Numbered from the stretch's first letter, positions 43,835 to 53,503 are shown. The stretch is DNA of 64,000 bases from Chryseobacterium taiwanense (GCF_000813825.1 NZ_JWTA01000004.1:186001-250000); one strand, 5' to 3'. Notes: a model not told the origin generated them from the letters alone. Program-made: numbers and translations.

Positions 43835-45772
43835 TTAATATCCCGGATTTTGGTAGGCTGCCAATTCTGCTCCACTTAAATCCAACCTTTCCATCTGGCT
43901 TTGCGGAATAGGTCTCAGATATAAATAATTCGGAATTGTTCTTGTATACGTTTGCGGAGTATGAGCTCCTACTGCAGTTCCTGAAATCGAATATGTTTTT
44001 GCTACATCTCCCCATTTCTGCGTTCTTACCAAATCGTGCCATCTTAATCCTTCTCCGAAGTATTCTCTTGATCTTTCCTGAAGAATGTAATCAATAGTGA
44101 TTGTAGAAGGCGTTGCAGCAATCATAGCAGCACTGTTATCTTCTGTTTTAACAACATTTCCGTTGTTGCTCCATCTCCATTTCCCTGCTCTTGCTCTGAT
44201 TACATTAATAAGGTCTCTTGCCGACATTGCTCCGCTTGCTCCTTTTACAGCAGCTTCAGCAGCTACAAAATAAAGTTCTGAGAATTTCGCAATCGGGAAA
44301 GGACGGGTAATTCCTCCATTGGGCTGTCCAAGTCCGGTTCCGTTATCTGTTCTGTAAGTCCCAATCTTCCAAAGGTTTGGCCACATATATCTACTGATCC
44401 CGTTTGGAGAAACAACATAGTCTGCTCTACCCGGCAATACTCCTGCTCCTACATTGCTTTTGTAAGTCGTGTTTGAATAATCAATTGCCGTAGCTGGTTC
44501 TTCATCCAAGAAAGTAAGAATTGCATCTCCTTGTTTTACAGGTAAACCATTTGCATTATAGAGTGTTTGATTGGTAAGCCCGGCTTTATTCCAGTTTCCT
44601 CGTAAAACATATGCAAATGTTCCATCATATCTAGAGTCTAATGTTTTATCAGCAAAAGTATTTTTAAATACTTCGATTGGAGGAGCCATACATTTCCACG
44701 GTCTTCCATATGCTTGTGCTGCTTCTCTCTGTACAGATCTGGCACTTGTTCCCGTCCATTGTGCATTTTGAGAACTTTCCAAGAATGTATAATCCCAAGT
44801 TACCATCCAAGCTGCAAAATTTCCAGGAGAAGAACCTGTATTATAAGAATGGCTAGAACCATCATAATACTCACTAGATTCTGTATGATCCGCATATAAC
44901 ATCATTTCGCTATTTCTATCTTTACTTCCCAGATTTACATCATAGTAAGTAGATTGTAAAGAATAACTTCCGGGGTTATTGATTCCTTCAAGTGCTACAT
45001 TATAAGCCTGCTGAAAATACCATTGCGCATCATGACCATTGGGATCAACTCTGGCAACTTCTGGATAGGTAGGTATATTATTGGGGTTTTGTAACCACCA
45101 ACCGTATGAAAGATATGCTTTTGCCAAAAATAATCTCGCTGTAGTTTTAGTTACAGTACCTGTTAACCTAGGAGAAGTAGGCAAATCTGATATTGCTTTT
45201 AAAAGATCAGGAAATATTGCTTTTGTATACACTTCCGATACTGTATTTCTTTTTGATAATCTGGACGGAGTAATATTATATACTAACTCTCCTGAGCCTA
45301 GATCTAAAGGTACACCTCCAAATGTCTGAACAAGATTAAAATAATCAAACCCTCTGAAAAAGCTTGCTTCTGCCAATAGACTACTAGCGACCCCAATTCC
45401 AGGACCTTTTTCTAAAATACCATTTGTTGTATTGATATTTCTAAATACATTATTCCATAATACATCGGATCTGCTGCTGGAAGGTGTCACCTGACCGACA
45501 CCGGTTAAGTCAAGATCTTTATAATTGGCATCTGCACCATGACCGTATGTATATTCATCGGTACCTGTTTCACATGCATTCAACCAATATCCATTTCCAT
45601 AAATATAGCGCATATCTGCATATAATGATACAATTCCACTATTGATTCCGTCTGCAGTATTATAATATTCTGGCGTAAAGCTAGTACGCGGCGTTTCTTC
45701 TAAAAGATCTGAGCAGCTTGACATCGTCAAAGCAACTATAGCAACATTTGCTAATATTCTTAATTTTTTCAT
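43835..45772 (-). CDS. SusD/RagB-family xylan-binding lipoprotein
   Basis: A surface glycan-binding lipoprotein that works as the lid of the SusC channel. The 645-residue protein has a lipobox with Cys20 (TMSSCSD). Family features are visible: TDEYTYG near 70, LAEASFFRGFDYFNLVQTFGGVPL, TARLFLAKAYL, SELYFVAAEAAVKGASG, and the C-terminal LQERSREYFGEGLRWHDLVRTQKWG. It begins 10 bp after SusC. The locus context indicates xylan or xylo-oligosaccharide as ligand; this is inference from neighbours. Confidence 0.93.
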   Translation of the reverse strand: MKKLRILANVAIVALTMSSCSDLLEETPRTSFTPEYYNTADGINSGIVSLYADMRYIYGNGYWLNACETGTDEYTYGHGADANYKDLDLTGVGQVTPSSSRSDVLWNNVFRNINTTNGILEKGPGIGVASSLLAEASFFRGFDYFNLVQTFGGVPLDLGSGELVYNITPSRLSKRNTVSEVYTKAIFPDLLKAISDLPTSPRLTGTVTKTTARLFLAKAYLSYGWWLQNPNNIPTYPEVARVDPNGHDAQWYFQQAYNVALEGINNPGSYSLQSTYYDVNLGSKDRNSEMMLYADHTESSEYYDGSSHSYNTGSSPGNFAAWMVTWDYTFLESSQNAQWTGTSARSVQREAAQAYGRPWKCMAPPIEVFKNTFADKTLDSRYDGTFAYVLRGNWNKAGLTNQTLYNANGLPVKQGDAILTFLDEEPATAIDYSNTTYKSNVGAGVLPGRADYVVSPNGISRYMWPNLWKIGTYRTDNGTGLGQPNGGITRPFPIAKFSELYFVAAEAAVKGASGAMSARDLINVIRARAGKWRWSNNGNVVKTEDNSAAMIAATPSTITIDYILQERSREYFGEGLRWHDLVRTQKWGDVAKTYSISGTAVGAHTPQTYTRTIPNYLYLRPIPQSQMERLDLSGAELAAYQNPGY

Positions 45773-45782
45773 GAACTGAATT

Positions 45783-48647
45783 TTAGAATGTTAAATTTAA
45801 ACCGAGCATATAATTTCTTAAAGATGGTGTATTGGTTCCGATCGTTAAGAATCTACTTTTATAAACATCTGAAACTGCCTGGTTTTCGTTACCATATGAG
45901 TTTGTTTCAGGATCCATACCCGTTTGCTTATGATATGGTGAATAGATTACAAATGGATTTGTAACTGTTGCATACACTCTTAGTTTAGAAATTCCTGCTT
46001 TTTTGAAAAATTCCTGAGTAAAGTTATATCCAATAGTAATCGTTCTTAATTTTACATAGGAAGCATCAAAGTATGCTAAAGTACTGCCATACTTAGGATT
46101 GTTACTACTTTCGATTCCTCCCGGTTTCGGATAATAAGCATCTGTATTTTCCGGAGTCCAATAATCTACATCTACGTTATTTCTACGACCATTCATCATA
46201 TTTAAATAACTTGAATTACCATATAATGTACTAATTAGAATACCTCCGCTCTTAAATGCTCCTACAATACTAAGATCCCAATTTTTATACGCTACACGAG
46301 TATTAAATCCTCCTTGGAAGTCAGGATCTGCATTCATGATCTGCCTGTCTGATGCATTAATTGCTCTTACCGGTGAGCCGTCTGCATTATATCCGCCAGT
46401 ATATAAAACTTTAATCATTCCCACATTTCCACCAGGTTCATACTGCTGAAGATAAGGATCTCCTTGCTGCCAAAGGCCAACATACTGGTAATCATAAATA
46501 GAGTTTATGGAATGCCCTACAAACCACCAGTTAGATTCATCTCTTGTTGCACCTGATGCAAGAGAAGTAATTTTATTTTTATTAGAATAAAGATTGAAAC
46601 CTAAATCCCAAGAAAACCCATTTCTATTATTAAGAATAGAACCATTAAGTGATAATTCGAATCCCTTATTTTGAGTAGATCCTACATTCCCTAAATAGCT
46701 ATTCGCTCCGGAAGTTGCTGGTAACTGTACATATTGTAATAAATCTTTGGTATCAGTTTTATAATATTCGAAAGTACCCGTCAATCTATTGTTGAAGAAC
46801 CCAAAATCTAAACCGTAGTTCCATGTTTCAGAAAACTCCCATCCCAAATTAGAGTTTGGTAATAAAGACGTATAATATCCTAAAGCATAATCTCCCCCAA
46901 AGTTATAAGGACTTGTAGACAATTGTCCTAACGTTTGATATGGAGATACAGCCTGATTTGAGGTTTCACCGTACCCTAAACGAAGTTTTAAGGTGTTTAC
47001 ATATTTAGAATCTTTTAAGAAAGATTCATTGGCAATATTCCAACCTAGAGAGAAAGCATTATAAATATTCCATTTGTGTCCAGGAGCCAATACGGAAGAC
47101 CCATCTCCTCTTACTGTAGCAGTAAACATGTAGCGGTTATCGAAATCATACATAACACGCCCCATCCATGACCTTAGTCCTTTTTTGTAATAAGTTTGTT
47201 TTGCAGGATCAATTTTAACTTCTCCTTCCGCCAATCCTAAATTATAAAACTGGAAAGCATCTGCAGGTATATCCAGCGCAGTAATACTTGAAGCATGATA
47301 ATTGGTTTGCTCCTGTGATTGTAAAGCAACTACATTTACCTTATGTTTTCCTTCAAAAGTCCTGTCATACGTTAAAATATTCTCGTTTACCCAATGTGTC
47401 ATCCAAGAATTACTTACAGTAGCAGTAGATGCTGTATTAGCCTCTGAACTAAACACCCCTTCACCTACATACTGTCCTGAATTTGATGACTTTAAGTTTA
47501 AACCTACATTTGTTCTAAACGTCAATCCTTTAATCCACGGAAATTTAAACTCTCCAAAGAAATTATTGTAAGAGCTAAAAGCCAAAGATTTATCTACCCA
47601 AGCATCTCCTAAATTTTTAACCCCCTCTCGAGTATATACATACTGAGTATCAGCAGACATTACAATCCTTTCTTTTAATGTACCATCAGCATTGTATGGG
47701 TTAGCAATAGGAGTTGCGCTTAAAGTATTATATAACGCCAAATTATTTCCTGTATTCACAGAATAGGCATTATTAGTAGTCATTCCAATACGGAAATAGC
47801 TTCCTAAATCCTGATCCAAACTTCCTCTAAGATTAAATCTTTCGAATCCTTGTGCCGGCAATACAGATTTTTCGTTATAATAACTAAATCCAAAATTGTA
47901 AGAGCTCTTCTCTGTTCCTCCGGAAATTCCAATATCATGATTGGTAATAATCCCATTCTTATATAATAAATCCTGCCAGTCCGTATTCACATCATTAGAT
48001 TCATCAATTCCATACTGTGTAAACATTCCTGCATCCTGACGAAGTTTAATAAACTTTTCAGAACTCATCATCGGATATTTAGAAAACACAGTAGATAAAC
48101 CTGTGTAGGTATTATAACTAAATGTGGCTTTCTGACGTTTTCTACCAGTTTTAGAAGTAATCAAAATGACTCCGTTCGCACCTCTTGACCCATAAATTGC
48201 TGTTGCAGAAGCATCTTTTAAAATATCTAGACTCTGGATATCATTAGGACTTATATCTGTAATAGATCCTGGGAAAGGAATACCATCTAATACAATTAAA
48301 GGATTGTTATCAGCGGTAAGAGATCTTGTTCCTCTAATTCTAATTTGCATCGCTGCTCCAGGTTTACTGGAGGTCTGTGCAATATCAACTCCGGCAACTC
48401 TTCCTTGTAATGCTTGACTCACGTTTGCAGAAGGAACTTCTCTCACCACATCTCCTTTTACAGAAGCTACAGATCCTGTTACCGCTTCTTTTCTCTGCTT
48501 CCCATATCCAATTAAAACAACCTCCTCAATCTTCTTCTCCTTCTCTACAGTATCTTTTTTTGTCTGGGAATAAACTATGCCTGAAGGTAACAAAGCCATC
48601 GCAAAAAACAATGCAGCCTTGTTACTACCAAAATTAAATCGGCTCAT
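45783..48647 (-). CDS. SusC/RagA-family TonB-dependent receptor
   Basis: An outer-membrane importer of 954 residues for xylan fragments. The signal peptide ends near GIVYSQ. The mature protein starts almost directly with the TonB-box region EKKIEEVVLIGYGKQRKEAVTGSV, so the N-terminal carboxypeptidase-like domain common in SusC proteins is missing. The plug has ALQGRVAGVDIAQ, IRIRGTRSLTADNNPLIVLDG, ILKDASATAIYGSRGANGVILITSKTG. The barrel ends in LNLTF. It pairs with the SusD gene 10 bp downstream. Partner ligand is inferred from the xylan enzymes around it. Confidence 0.94.
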   Translation of the reverse strand: MSRFNFGSNKAALFFAMALLPSGIVYSQTKKDTVEKEKKIEEVVLIGYGKQRKEAVTGSVASVKGDVVREVPSANVSQALQGRVAGVDIAQTSSKPGAAMQIRIRGTRSLTADNNPLIVLDGIPFPGSITDISPNDIQSLDILKDASATAIYGSRGANGVILITSKTGRKRQKATFSYNTYTGLSTVFSKYPMMSSEKFIKLRQDAGMFTQYGIDESNDVNTDWQDLLYKNGIITNHDIGISGGTEKSSYNFGFSYYNEKSVLPAQGFERFNLRGSLDQDLGSYFRIGMTTNNAYSVNTGNNLALYNTLSATPIANPYNADGTLKERIVMSADTQYVYTREGVKNLGDAWVDKSLAFSSYNNFFGEFKFPWIKGLTFRTNVGLNLKSSNSGQYVGEGVFSSEANTASTATVSNSWMTHWVNENILTYDRTFEGKHKVNVVALQSQEQTNYHASSITALDIPADAFQFYNLGLAEGEVKIDPAKQTYYKKGLRSWMGRVMYDFDNRYMFTATVRGDGSSVLAPGHKWNIYNAFSLGWNIANESFLKDSKYVNTLKLRLGYGETSNQAVSPYQTLGQLSTSPYNFGGDYALGYYTSLLPNSNLGWEFSETWNYGLDFGFFNNRLTGTFEYYKTDTKDLLQYVQLPATSGANSYLGNVGSTQNKGFELSLNGSILNNRNGFSWDLGFNLYSNKNKITSLASGATRDESNWWFVGHSINSIYDYQYVGLWQQGDPYLQQYEPGGNVGMIKVLYTGGYNADGSPVRAINASDRQIMNADPDFQGGFNTRVAYKNWDLSIVGAFKSGGILISTLYGNSSYLNMMNGRRNNVDVDYWTPENTDAYYPKPGGIESSNNPKYGSTLAYFDASYVKLRTITIGYNFTQEFFKKAGISKLRVYATVTNPFVIYSPYHKQTGMDPETNSYGNENQAVSDVYKSRFLTIGTNTPSLRNYMLGLNLTF

Positions 48648-48743
48648 AATTATTATTTTTAAATATTAGGGTTGAATAAAAAGGCCAGTAATAATTATGA
48701 TTTATAAAAAATCCTTAGTGTTTAACAGCCTTTTTATTTTTTA

Positions 48744-50072
48744 TTAGATATACATATTCACAATAGCTTCAAACAATTCCTGTTTTCCGCTTTTTGGTTG
48801 AGGCTCTCCAATTTCATGGGCGATTCTTTGAAGATCTTCAAGCGTAAGATTTCCTTCCTCAAAAGCTTTTCCGTTACCATTATCGAAAGAAGCATAACGG
48901 TCTGTTCTTAATTTTGAATAATTAGAGTTTTCAAGAATATCTGCAGCAGCCAAAAGACCTTTTGCAAAAACATCCATTCCTGAAATATGAGAGATGAACA
49001 AATCTTCAGGATCAGTAGAGTTTCTTCTAATTTTAGCATCGAAATTTACGCCACCATTTCCTAAACCACCCGCTGGAAGAAGTACCAACCAAGCCTGAAC
49101 CATGTCATAATAATCTACCGGGAACTGATCTGTATCCCAACCATTCTGGTAATCTCCCCTGTTCGCATCAATACTTCCTAAAAGTCCTGCATCTACAGCA
49201 GCCTGAAGCTCATGCTCGAAAGTGTGACCCGCTAAAGTTGCATGGTTCACTTCAATATTTAATTTAAAATCTTTATCTAATCCGTAATGTCTTAAGAAAC
49301 CGATTACCGTTTCAGAATCATAATCATATTGGTGTTTTGTAGGCTCCATTGGTTTTGGTTCAATTAAGAAAGTTCCTTTAAAACCTTGCTGACGAGCATA
49401 GTCTCTTGACATTGAAAGAAAACGCGCCAAATGATCTTTTTCACGCTTCATATCAGTGTTTAGAAGGCTCATATACCCTTCTCTACCACCCCAGAAAACA
49501 TAATTTTCACCTCCAAGCGCGATCGTTGCATCGATAGAATTTTTAACCTGAGTTCCTGCACAAGCCACAACATCAAAATTTGGATTGGTAGAAGCTCCGT
49601 TCATGTATCTTTCATGCGTGAAAACATTTGCAGTTCCCCATAAAAGCTTAATTCCGGTTTCCTGTTGCTTTTGTTTTGCATAATCTACAATCACCTGAAG
49701 ATTTTTTTCATACTCTTTCCAATTGTTAGCAGGATCTACCAAATCGATATCATGGAAGCAATAGTAATTGAATCCCATTTTAGACATAAATTCAAAACCT
49801 GCATCCATTTTATGCATTGCTCTTGTTACCGCATCATTCCCGATATCCCAAGGATGATGAATTGTAGGTCCACCAAATGGATCGCTCCCGTTGGCGCACA
49901 AAGTATGCCACCAAGCCATTGCAAAACGTGTCCAGTCTTTCATAGGTTTTCCCATGACAATTCTTTCCGCATCATAATATCTGAAAGCTAATGGATTTCT
50001 GCTCTCTTTTCCTTCAAACTGAATTTTGTCGATACCTGTAAAAAACTCTTTTGTACCTGTTAAAGTGTTCAT
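48744..50072 (-). CDS. xylA: Xylose isomerase
   Basis: It converts D-xylose to D-xylulose in the cytoplasm. The 442-residue protein is of the longer class II type. Metal- and substrate-binding segments are clear: FHDIDL (His, Asp), [61 protein letters not shown], and [20 protein letters not shown]. It lies between xylulokinase and the SusC gene. A small GGGG/CCCC hairpin occurs in the gap before it. Confidence 0.97.
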   Translation of the reverse strand: MNTLTGTKEFFTGIDKIQFEGKESRNPLAFRYYDAERIVMGKPMKDWTRFAMAWWHTLCANGSDPFGGPTIHHPWDIGNDAVTRAMHKMDAGFEFMSKMGFNYYCFHDIDLVDPANNWKEYEKNLQVIVDYAKQKQQETGIKLLWGTANVFTHERYMNGASTNPNFDVVACAGTQVKNSIDATIALGGENYVFWGGREGYMSLLNTDMKREKDHLARFLSMSRDYARQQGFKGTFLIEPKPMEPTKHQYDYDSETVIGFLRHYGLDKDFKLNIEVNHATLAGHTFEHELQAAVDAGLLGSIDANRGDYQNGWDTDQFPVDYYDMVQAWLVLLPAGGLGNGGVNFDAKIRRNSTDPEDLFISHISGMDVFAKGLLAAADILENSNYSKLRTDRYASFDNGNGKAFEEGNLTLEDLQRIAHEIGEPQPKSGKQELFEAIVNMYI

Positions 50073-50108
50073 ATATAATTGTTTTAATTTTTAATTTCTT
50101 TTAAAATT

Positions 50109-50149
50109 AGGGGTAAGAATCCCCTGCTCATTGATTCAAAAGAGTCAAT
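50109..50149. other. Small hairpins between xylB and xylA
   Basis: AGGGG (50109-50113) pairs with CCCCT (50121-50125), and ATTGA (50130-50134) pairs with TCAAT (50145-50149). There is no T run, so an mRNA-processing or stability role is more likely than termination. Confidence 0.4.
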
Positions 50150-50186
50150 AAGTGCAATGGAAAATTTCCGCTGTAGTTGTTTTAGA

Positions 50187-51665
50187 TTATTTCTTTAGAT
50201 GCTGTTTCCATCTTGAATAGGCTTCTAGATATTGTTCTCGTTTTTCTAACTGAGGTTCTATAACCGCAATTCTCTCAAGAGAAGCAAAAGCTTCCTTAGA
50301 ATCTGCATAAAACCCGATTCCCATTCCTGCCGCTCTCGCAGCACCTACCGCTCCGTCTGTGTCATAAAGCTCAATAACAGCATTACTCACCCCGGCAAGT
50401 GATTTTCTGAAAATCGAACTTAAAAACATATTGGCATTTCCTGCACGAATGACCTGAATATCCATTCCGATATTTCTCATGATATCCATTCCGTATTCGT
50501 AAGAGAACACAATACCCTCTTGTGCAGCGCGTAGGATATCTCCTTTTGTATGGATATTGAAATTAATTCCGTGAATTGAACAGTTGGTTTCTTTATTTTC
50601 CAACACTCTTTCTGCTCCGTTTCCAAAAGGAATGATACTTAATCCTTTTGCTCCTACTGGAGAAAGTGAAGCCAAATCGTTCATATCTCCGTAAGAAGAT
50701 AATGAAGTTGCAAAATTGTGCTTTAACCAAGAATTTAAAATTCCCGTTCCGTTGATGCAAAGCAAAACACCAAGTCTTGTCAGCTCTTCCGTATAATTAA
50801 CGTGAGCAAAAGTATTTACCCTTGATAATTTATCGTAATCCAATTTATCTAAAACTCCATAAACAACACCTGAAGTTCCAGCTGTAGAAGCAATTTCTCC
50901 CGGGTTGAATACATTTAATGACAATGCATTATTCGGCTGATCTCCTGCTCTGTACGAAATCGGAGTTCCTTCCTTCAACCCTAATTCCTGAGCTGCCGTT
51001 GCAGAAACCGTCGCCTGAATCCCAAAAGTCGGGATAATTTCAGGGAAAAAGCTTTTTGGAATTCCATAATAATTAATTACATCTTCTGAGATACAATTAT
51101 TTTTAAAATCCCAAAAAATCCCTTCTGACAAACCTTCAATGGTCATTCCTATCTCTCCGGAAAGTCTCATGGCGATATAATCTCCCGGAAGCATTATTTT
51201 ATCAATCTTTTCAAAAATTTCCGGCTCGTTTTCTTTTACCCAGGCTAATTTTGAAGCAGTAAAATTCCCCGGAGAATTCAATAAATGAGACAGACATTTC
51301 TCCTCTCCAATTTCTTTGAAAGCCTTTTCACCATAAGGAACAGCGCGACTATCACACCAGATGATGGAAGGTCTTAATAAATTCTGGTCTTTATCTACCA
51401 AGATCAAACCATGCATTTGCCATGTAATCCCAATTCCTTTGATGTCTTCAGGATGAATTCCGGATTCGTGCATTACGGCTTCATGGGCAAGCTTCAGATT
51501 CGTCCACCAGTCGACAGGATTCTGCTCTGCCCAACCGGGATGAACCGCAGTGATTTTCATCTCTTTTTTAGGAGAAAATTCAGAGGCGATCACTTTTCCG
51601 CTCGATGCCTCAATGAGACATACTTTCACGGAAGAACTGCCTATATCATAGCCTAGTAAATACAT
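50187..51665 (-). CDS. xylB: Xylulokinase
   Basis: It phosphorylates D-xylulose to xylulose 5-phosphate for the pentose phosphate pathway. The 492-residue FGGY-family kinase begins with the phosphate-binding strand LLGYDIGSSSVKVCL. WQMHGLILVDKDQNLLRPSIIWCDSRA contains the usual substrate contacts. GDQPNNAL and ASTAGTSGVVYG are in the second domain, and IRAGNANMFLSSIFRKSLA with DTDGAVGAARAAGMG near the end. It lies 16 bp after the Nudix regulator gene, so it is probably cotranscribed with it. Confidence 0.94.
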   Translation of the reverse strand: MYLLGYDIGSSSVKVCLIEASSGKVIASEFSPKKEMKITAVHPGWAEQNPVDWWTNLKLAHEAVMHESGIHPEDIKGIGITWQMHGLILVDKDQNLLRPSIIWCDSRAVPYGEKAFKEIGEEKCLSHLLNSPGNFTASKLAWVKENEPEIFEKIDKIMLPGDYIAMRLSGEIGMTIEGLSEGIFWDFKNNCISEDVINYYGIPKSFFPEIIPTFGIQATVSATAAQELGLKEGTPISYRAGDQPNNALSLNVFNPGEIASTAGTSGVVYGVLDKLDYDKLSRVNTFAHVNYTEELTRLGVLLCINGTGILNSWLKHNFATSLSSYGDMNDLASLSPVGAKGLSIIPFGNGAERVLENKETNCSIHGINFNIHTKGDILRAAQEGIVFSYEYGMDIMRNIGMDIQVIRAGNANMFLSSIFRKSLAGVSNAVIELYDTDGAVGAARAAGMGIGFYADSKEAFASLERIAVIEPQLEKREQYLEAYSRWKQHLKK

Positions 51666-51681
51666 AATGTAAAGAAGTAGA

Positions 51682-52413
51682 TTATTTTATTAGTTTAGTA
51701 TTGTTCTTTTTATAGATTTTAGCATCGAATTTATAATATCTTGCTGCACGATGCGATACATTGGTTTCAATCTCATCCAAGGGAACAATGTAATTGAATG
51801 AAGAAATCTTTTTATGAAAATTTTTAATATCTATATATTTTTCGCTTAGCGCGCTATACAACTGATACAATTGTCTTATTGTAAATCTTTTAGGAAGAAG
51901 TTCAAAAATAATCGAGAAGTCAGACTCTATCCACTTTCTTATTTCTACTAAAGATTCATTAATAATTTTATTATGATCAAATGGTAAAGAAGGTAGCTTG
52001 TCAATCGGACACCAATCTACCGTATTATATTTTGTACTATTGATCTTATGATCTATTTTACATAGAGAAAGATAAGCTACGGTAATAATTCTGTCAATAT
52101 GATGCTTATACTCCATCCCCATCCATTTGATATCGTCCTGACTGCTTGCTCTCATCGGATCAGCAAAACATTTGAATTGCTTCAGGATCATTTTTTTTAT
52201 CCCGGTCAGTTCATGAAGAACTCTTTGAGCAGCATCGTCAACATCTTCATCACTTAAAATTAAGCTTCCGGGAAGCTTTATCTGTCTTTCCTCATCAAGG
52301 TGGCGTTCTACCAGTAAAATATTCAGTCGGTTTTCGTGATCGAATCCAAAAACCACACAGTCTACCGATACATATGTATGAATAAAGTTTGAGTTCATCT
52401 GATGCGTTAACAT
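51682..52413 (-). CDS. Nudix-related transcriptional regulator (NrtR/AraR-like) of xylose genes
   Basis: A 243-residue sugar-responsive regulator. Residues about 10-150 form a Nudix-like domain and the C-terminal part (LPKRFTIRQLYQLYSALSEK, then FHKKISSFNYIV) a winged helix. The Nudix box at 49-71 has lost catalytic acids: where R-E-L-x-E-E is expected, R64-V65-L66-H67-E68-L69 is found. It is therefore likely a ligand sensor and not a hydrolase, as for other NrtR/AraR members. It precedes xylB and xylA. The start at 52413 has an alternative ATG at 52398. On the minus strand TATATTTG (52434-52427) lies just upstream. Confidence 0.85.
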   Translation of the reverse strand: MLTHQMNSNFIHTYVSVDCVVFGFDHENRLNILLVERHLDEERQIKLPGSLILSDEDVDDAAQRVLHELTGIKKMILKQFKCFADPMRASSQDDIKWMGMEYKHHIDRIITVAYLSLCKIDHKINSTKYNTVDWCPIDKLPSLPFDHNKIINESLVEIRKWIESDFSIIFELLPKRFTIRQLYQLYSALSEKYIDIKNFHKKISSFNYIVPLDEIETNVSHRAARYYKFDAKIYKKNNTKLIK

Positions 52414-52426
52414 TTACGTAACATGA

Positions 52427-52434
52427 CAAATATA
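52427..52434 (-). promoter_or_regulatory. -7 promoter element of the regulator-xylB-xylA unit
   Basis: TATATTTG on the minus strand is an exact TAnnTTTG match, giving a start of transcription close to 52421. The leader to the ATG at 52413 would be very short, which slightly favours the second ATG at 52398. Confidence 0.55.
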
Positions 52435-52530
52435 AAAATTCAACTGAATAAAAAAAATAAAATAAACACTATCTACTGCTTATCAGCAATTTACATATCT
52501 ATTTTTAATGATAACTATACCATTAAAATT

Positions 52531-52546
52531 ATGATAAGGTTATCAT
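52531..52546. promoter_or_regulatory. Palindrome ATGATAAGGTTATCAT, candidate Nudix-regulator operator
   Basis: Perfect 7-bp arms around GG, about 100 bp upstream of the regulator promoter. Its core GATAA-GG-TTATC is closely similar to GATAA-C-TTATC at 35867-35877. A further half site TATGATAA lies at 52641-52648. Confidence 0.5.
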
Positions 52547-52898
52547 TATTAAAATGATATATATTTCAGAAAATATTAAAAAAGAGGTATTTATGTTAAA
52601 AAAAATTAGCAAAAAAATATTTTGAGATAATCATTAAAAATATGATAAGAAAATTCATAAATAATATCGATATTTTTTTCAACATTCTACAAAAAAGTAT
52701 CATTTTACACCAAAAATGAATAAAAATAACTCAAAAAAATCACCCATTTTATATATCAAGGTACCAAATATTACAAAAAAGGAAATAGAACCTTAAAAAA
52801 TTGATAAATCTTTCTCTCAAAAAAATTTCATCCATAAGAATTCGTACAGAAACTTAAAATATGTTAAAATTTTAGACCAAAAAATTATAGTATCAAAT

Positions 52899-52938
52899 AG
52901 ATGTAAAACAATCAAAATCATTGTAAAGCTTTACATCT
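52899..52938. promoter_or_regulatory. Nested palindromes upstream of the synthase promoter
   Basis: TGTAAAGCTTTACA (52922-52935) is a perfect 14-bp palindrome. AGATGTAAA (52899-52907) also pairs with TTTACATCT (52930-52938). The position, about 65-100 bp upstream of the -7 element, suits an operator; no cognate regulator is known. Confidence 0.4.
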
Positions 52939-52974
52939 CGCATATTTTTTAAATTAAAAACAAGTCTCAAAACA

Positions 52975-53006
52975 TTGAAATATTTTATTTTTTATTTATA
53001 TATTTG
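52975..53006 (+). promoter_or_regulatory. Promoter of the synthase operon (TTG-N21-TATATTTG)
   Basis: TTG at 52975-52977 and TATATTTG at 52999-53006 have the 21-bp spacing expected for the main Bacteroidota sigma factor. This is the only site in the window where both halves are clear. The start codon is nearly 500 nt downstream. Confidence 0.55.
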
Positions 53007-53503
53007 TTAACATTATCCTACTAAACGAAAAATTCTTAACCTTAAGAATCGAAATAGACTATACACGTCAACAAGTATATAGACTATTACTTCTATGTTA
53101 ATAAATTATTACTAATTTATCTTTATCATTAATAATATAACATAAATATTTTCTTTCATATCAGTTATTTTACTCACTACTCTTTGAATCAAAATATCTA
53201 TATTATTAAAAAATCCCCTTCTATTGACCTACAACACCAATATAATAGAAATTTAATCTTTAATCATGAATATGACCAATTAAAAAACAACTTAAAAAAA
53301 CAAATACAACGCATTGAATATAAGATTATTAAATATAAATTTAACACCATGTTAAAAAATCATTACTAAATATCGTTTATCATTAGAAATATCATAAAAA
53401 TTAACTACTTTTATCCCTTCATAATGAAGTATCAATATTTAGATCAAAAAATTTGGTGTTTATTTATGAATTTCCCTTCCATCATTTCAATATCAACAAC
53501 ACA

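Larger units (their letters stand above)
52547..53503. other. About 1-kb divergent, very AT-rich intergenic region
   Basis: It separates the xylan locus from the synthase genes. It holds the synthase promoter (52975-53006), the palindrome at 52922-52935, and a long apparent 5' leader. A possible TTG-started frame of 61 codons at 53184-53369 is lysine- and asparagine-rich low-complexity sequence and is not called. No other gene was recognised. Confidence 0.5.

Noticed and set aside
53184-53369. Possible 61-residue protein in the leader of the synthase operon
   Set aside because: It needs a TTG start, is dominated by Asn, Lys, Ile and Tyr as expected from AT-rich non-coding DNA, and has no recognisable motif.
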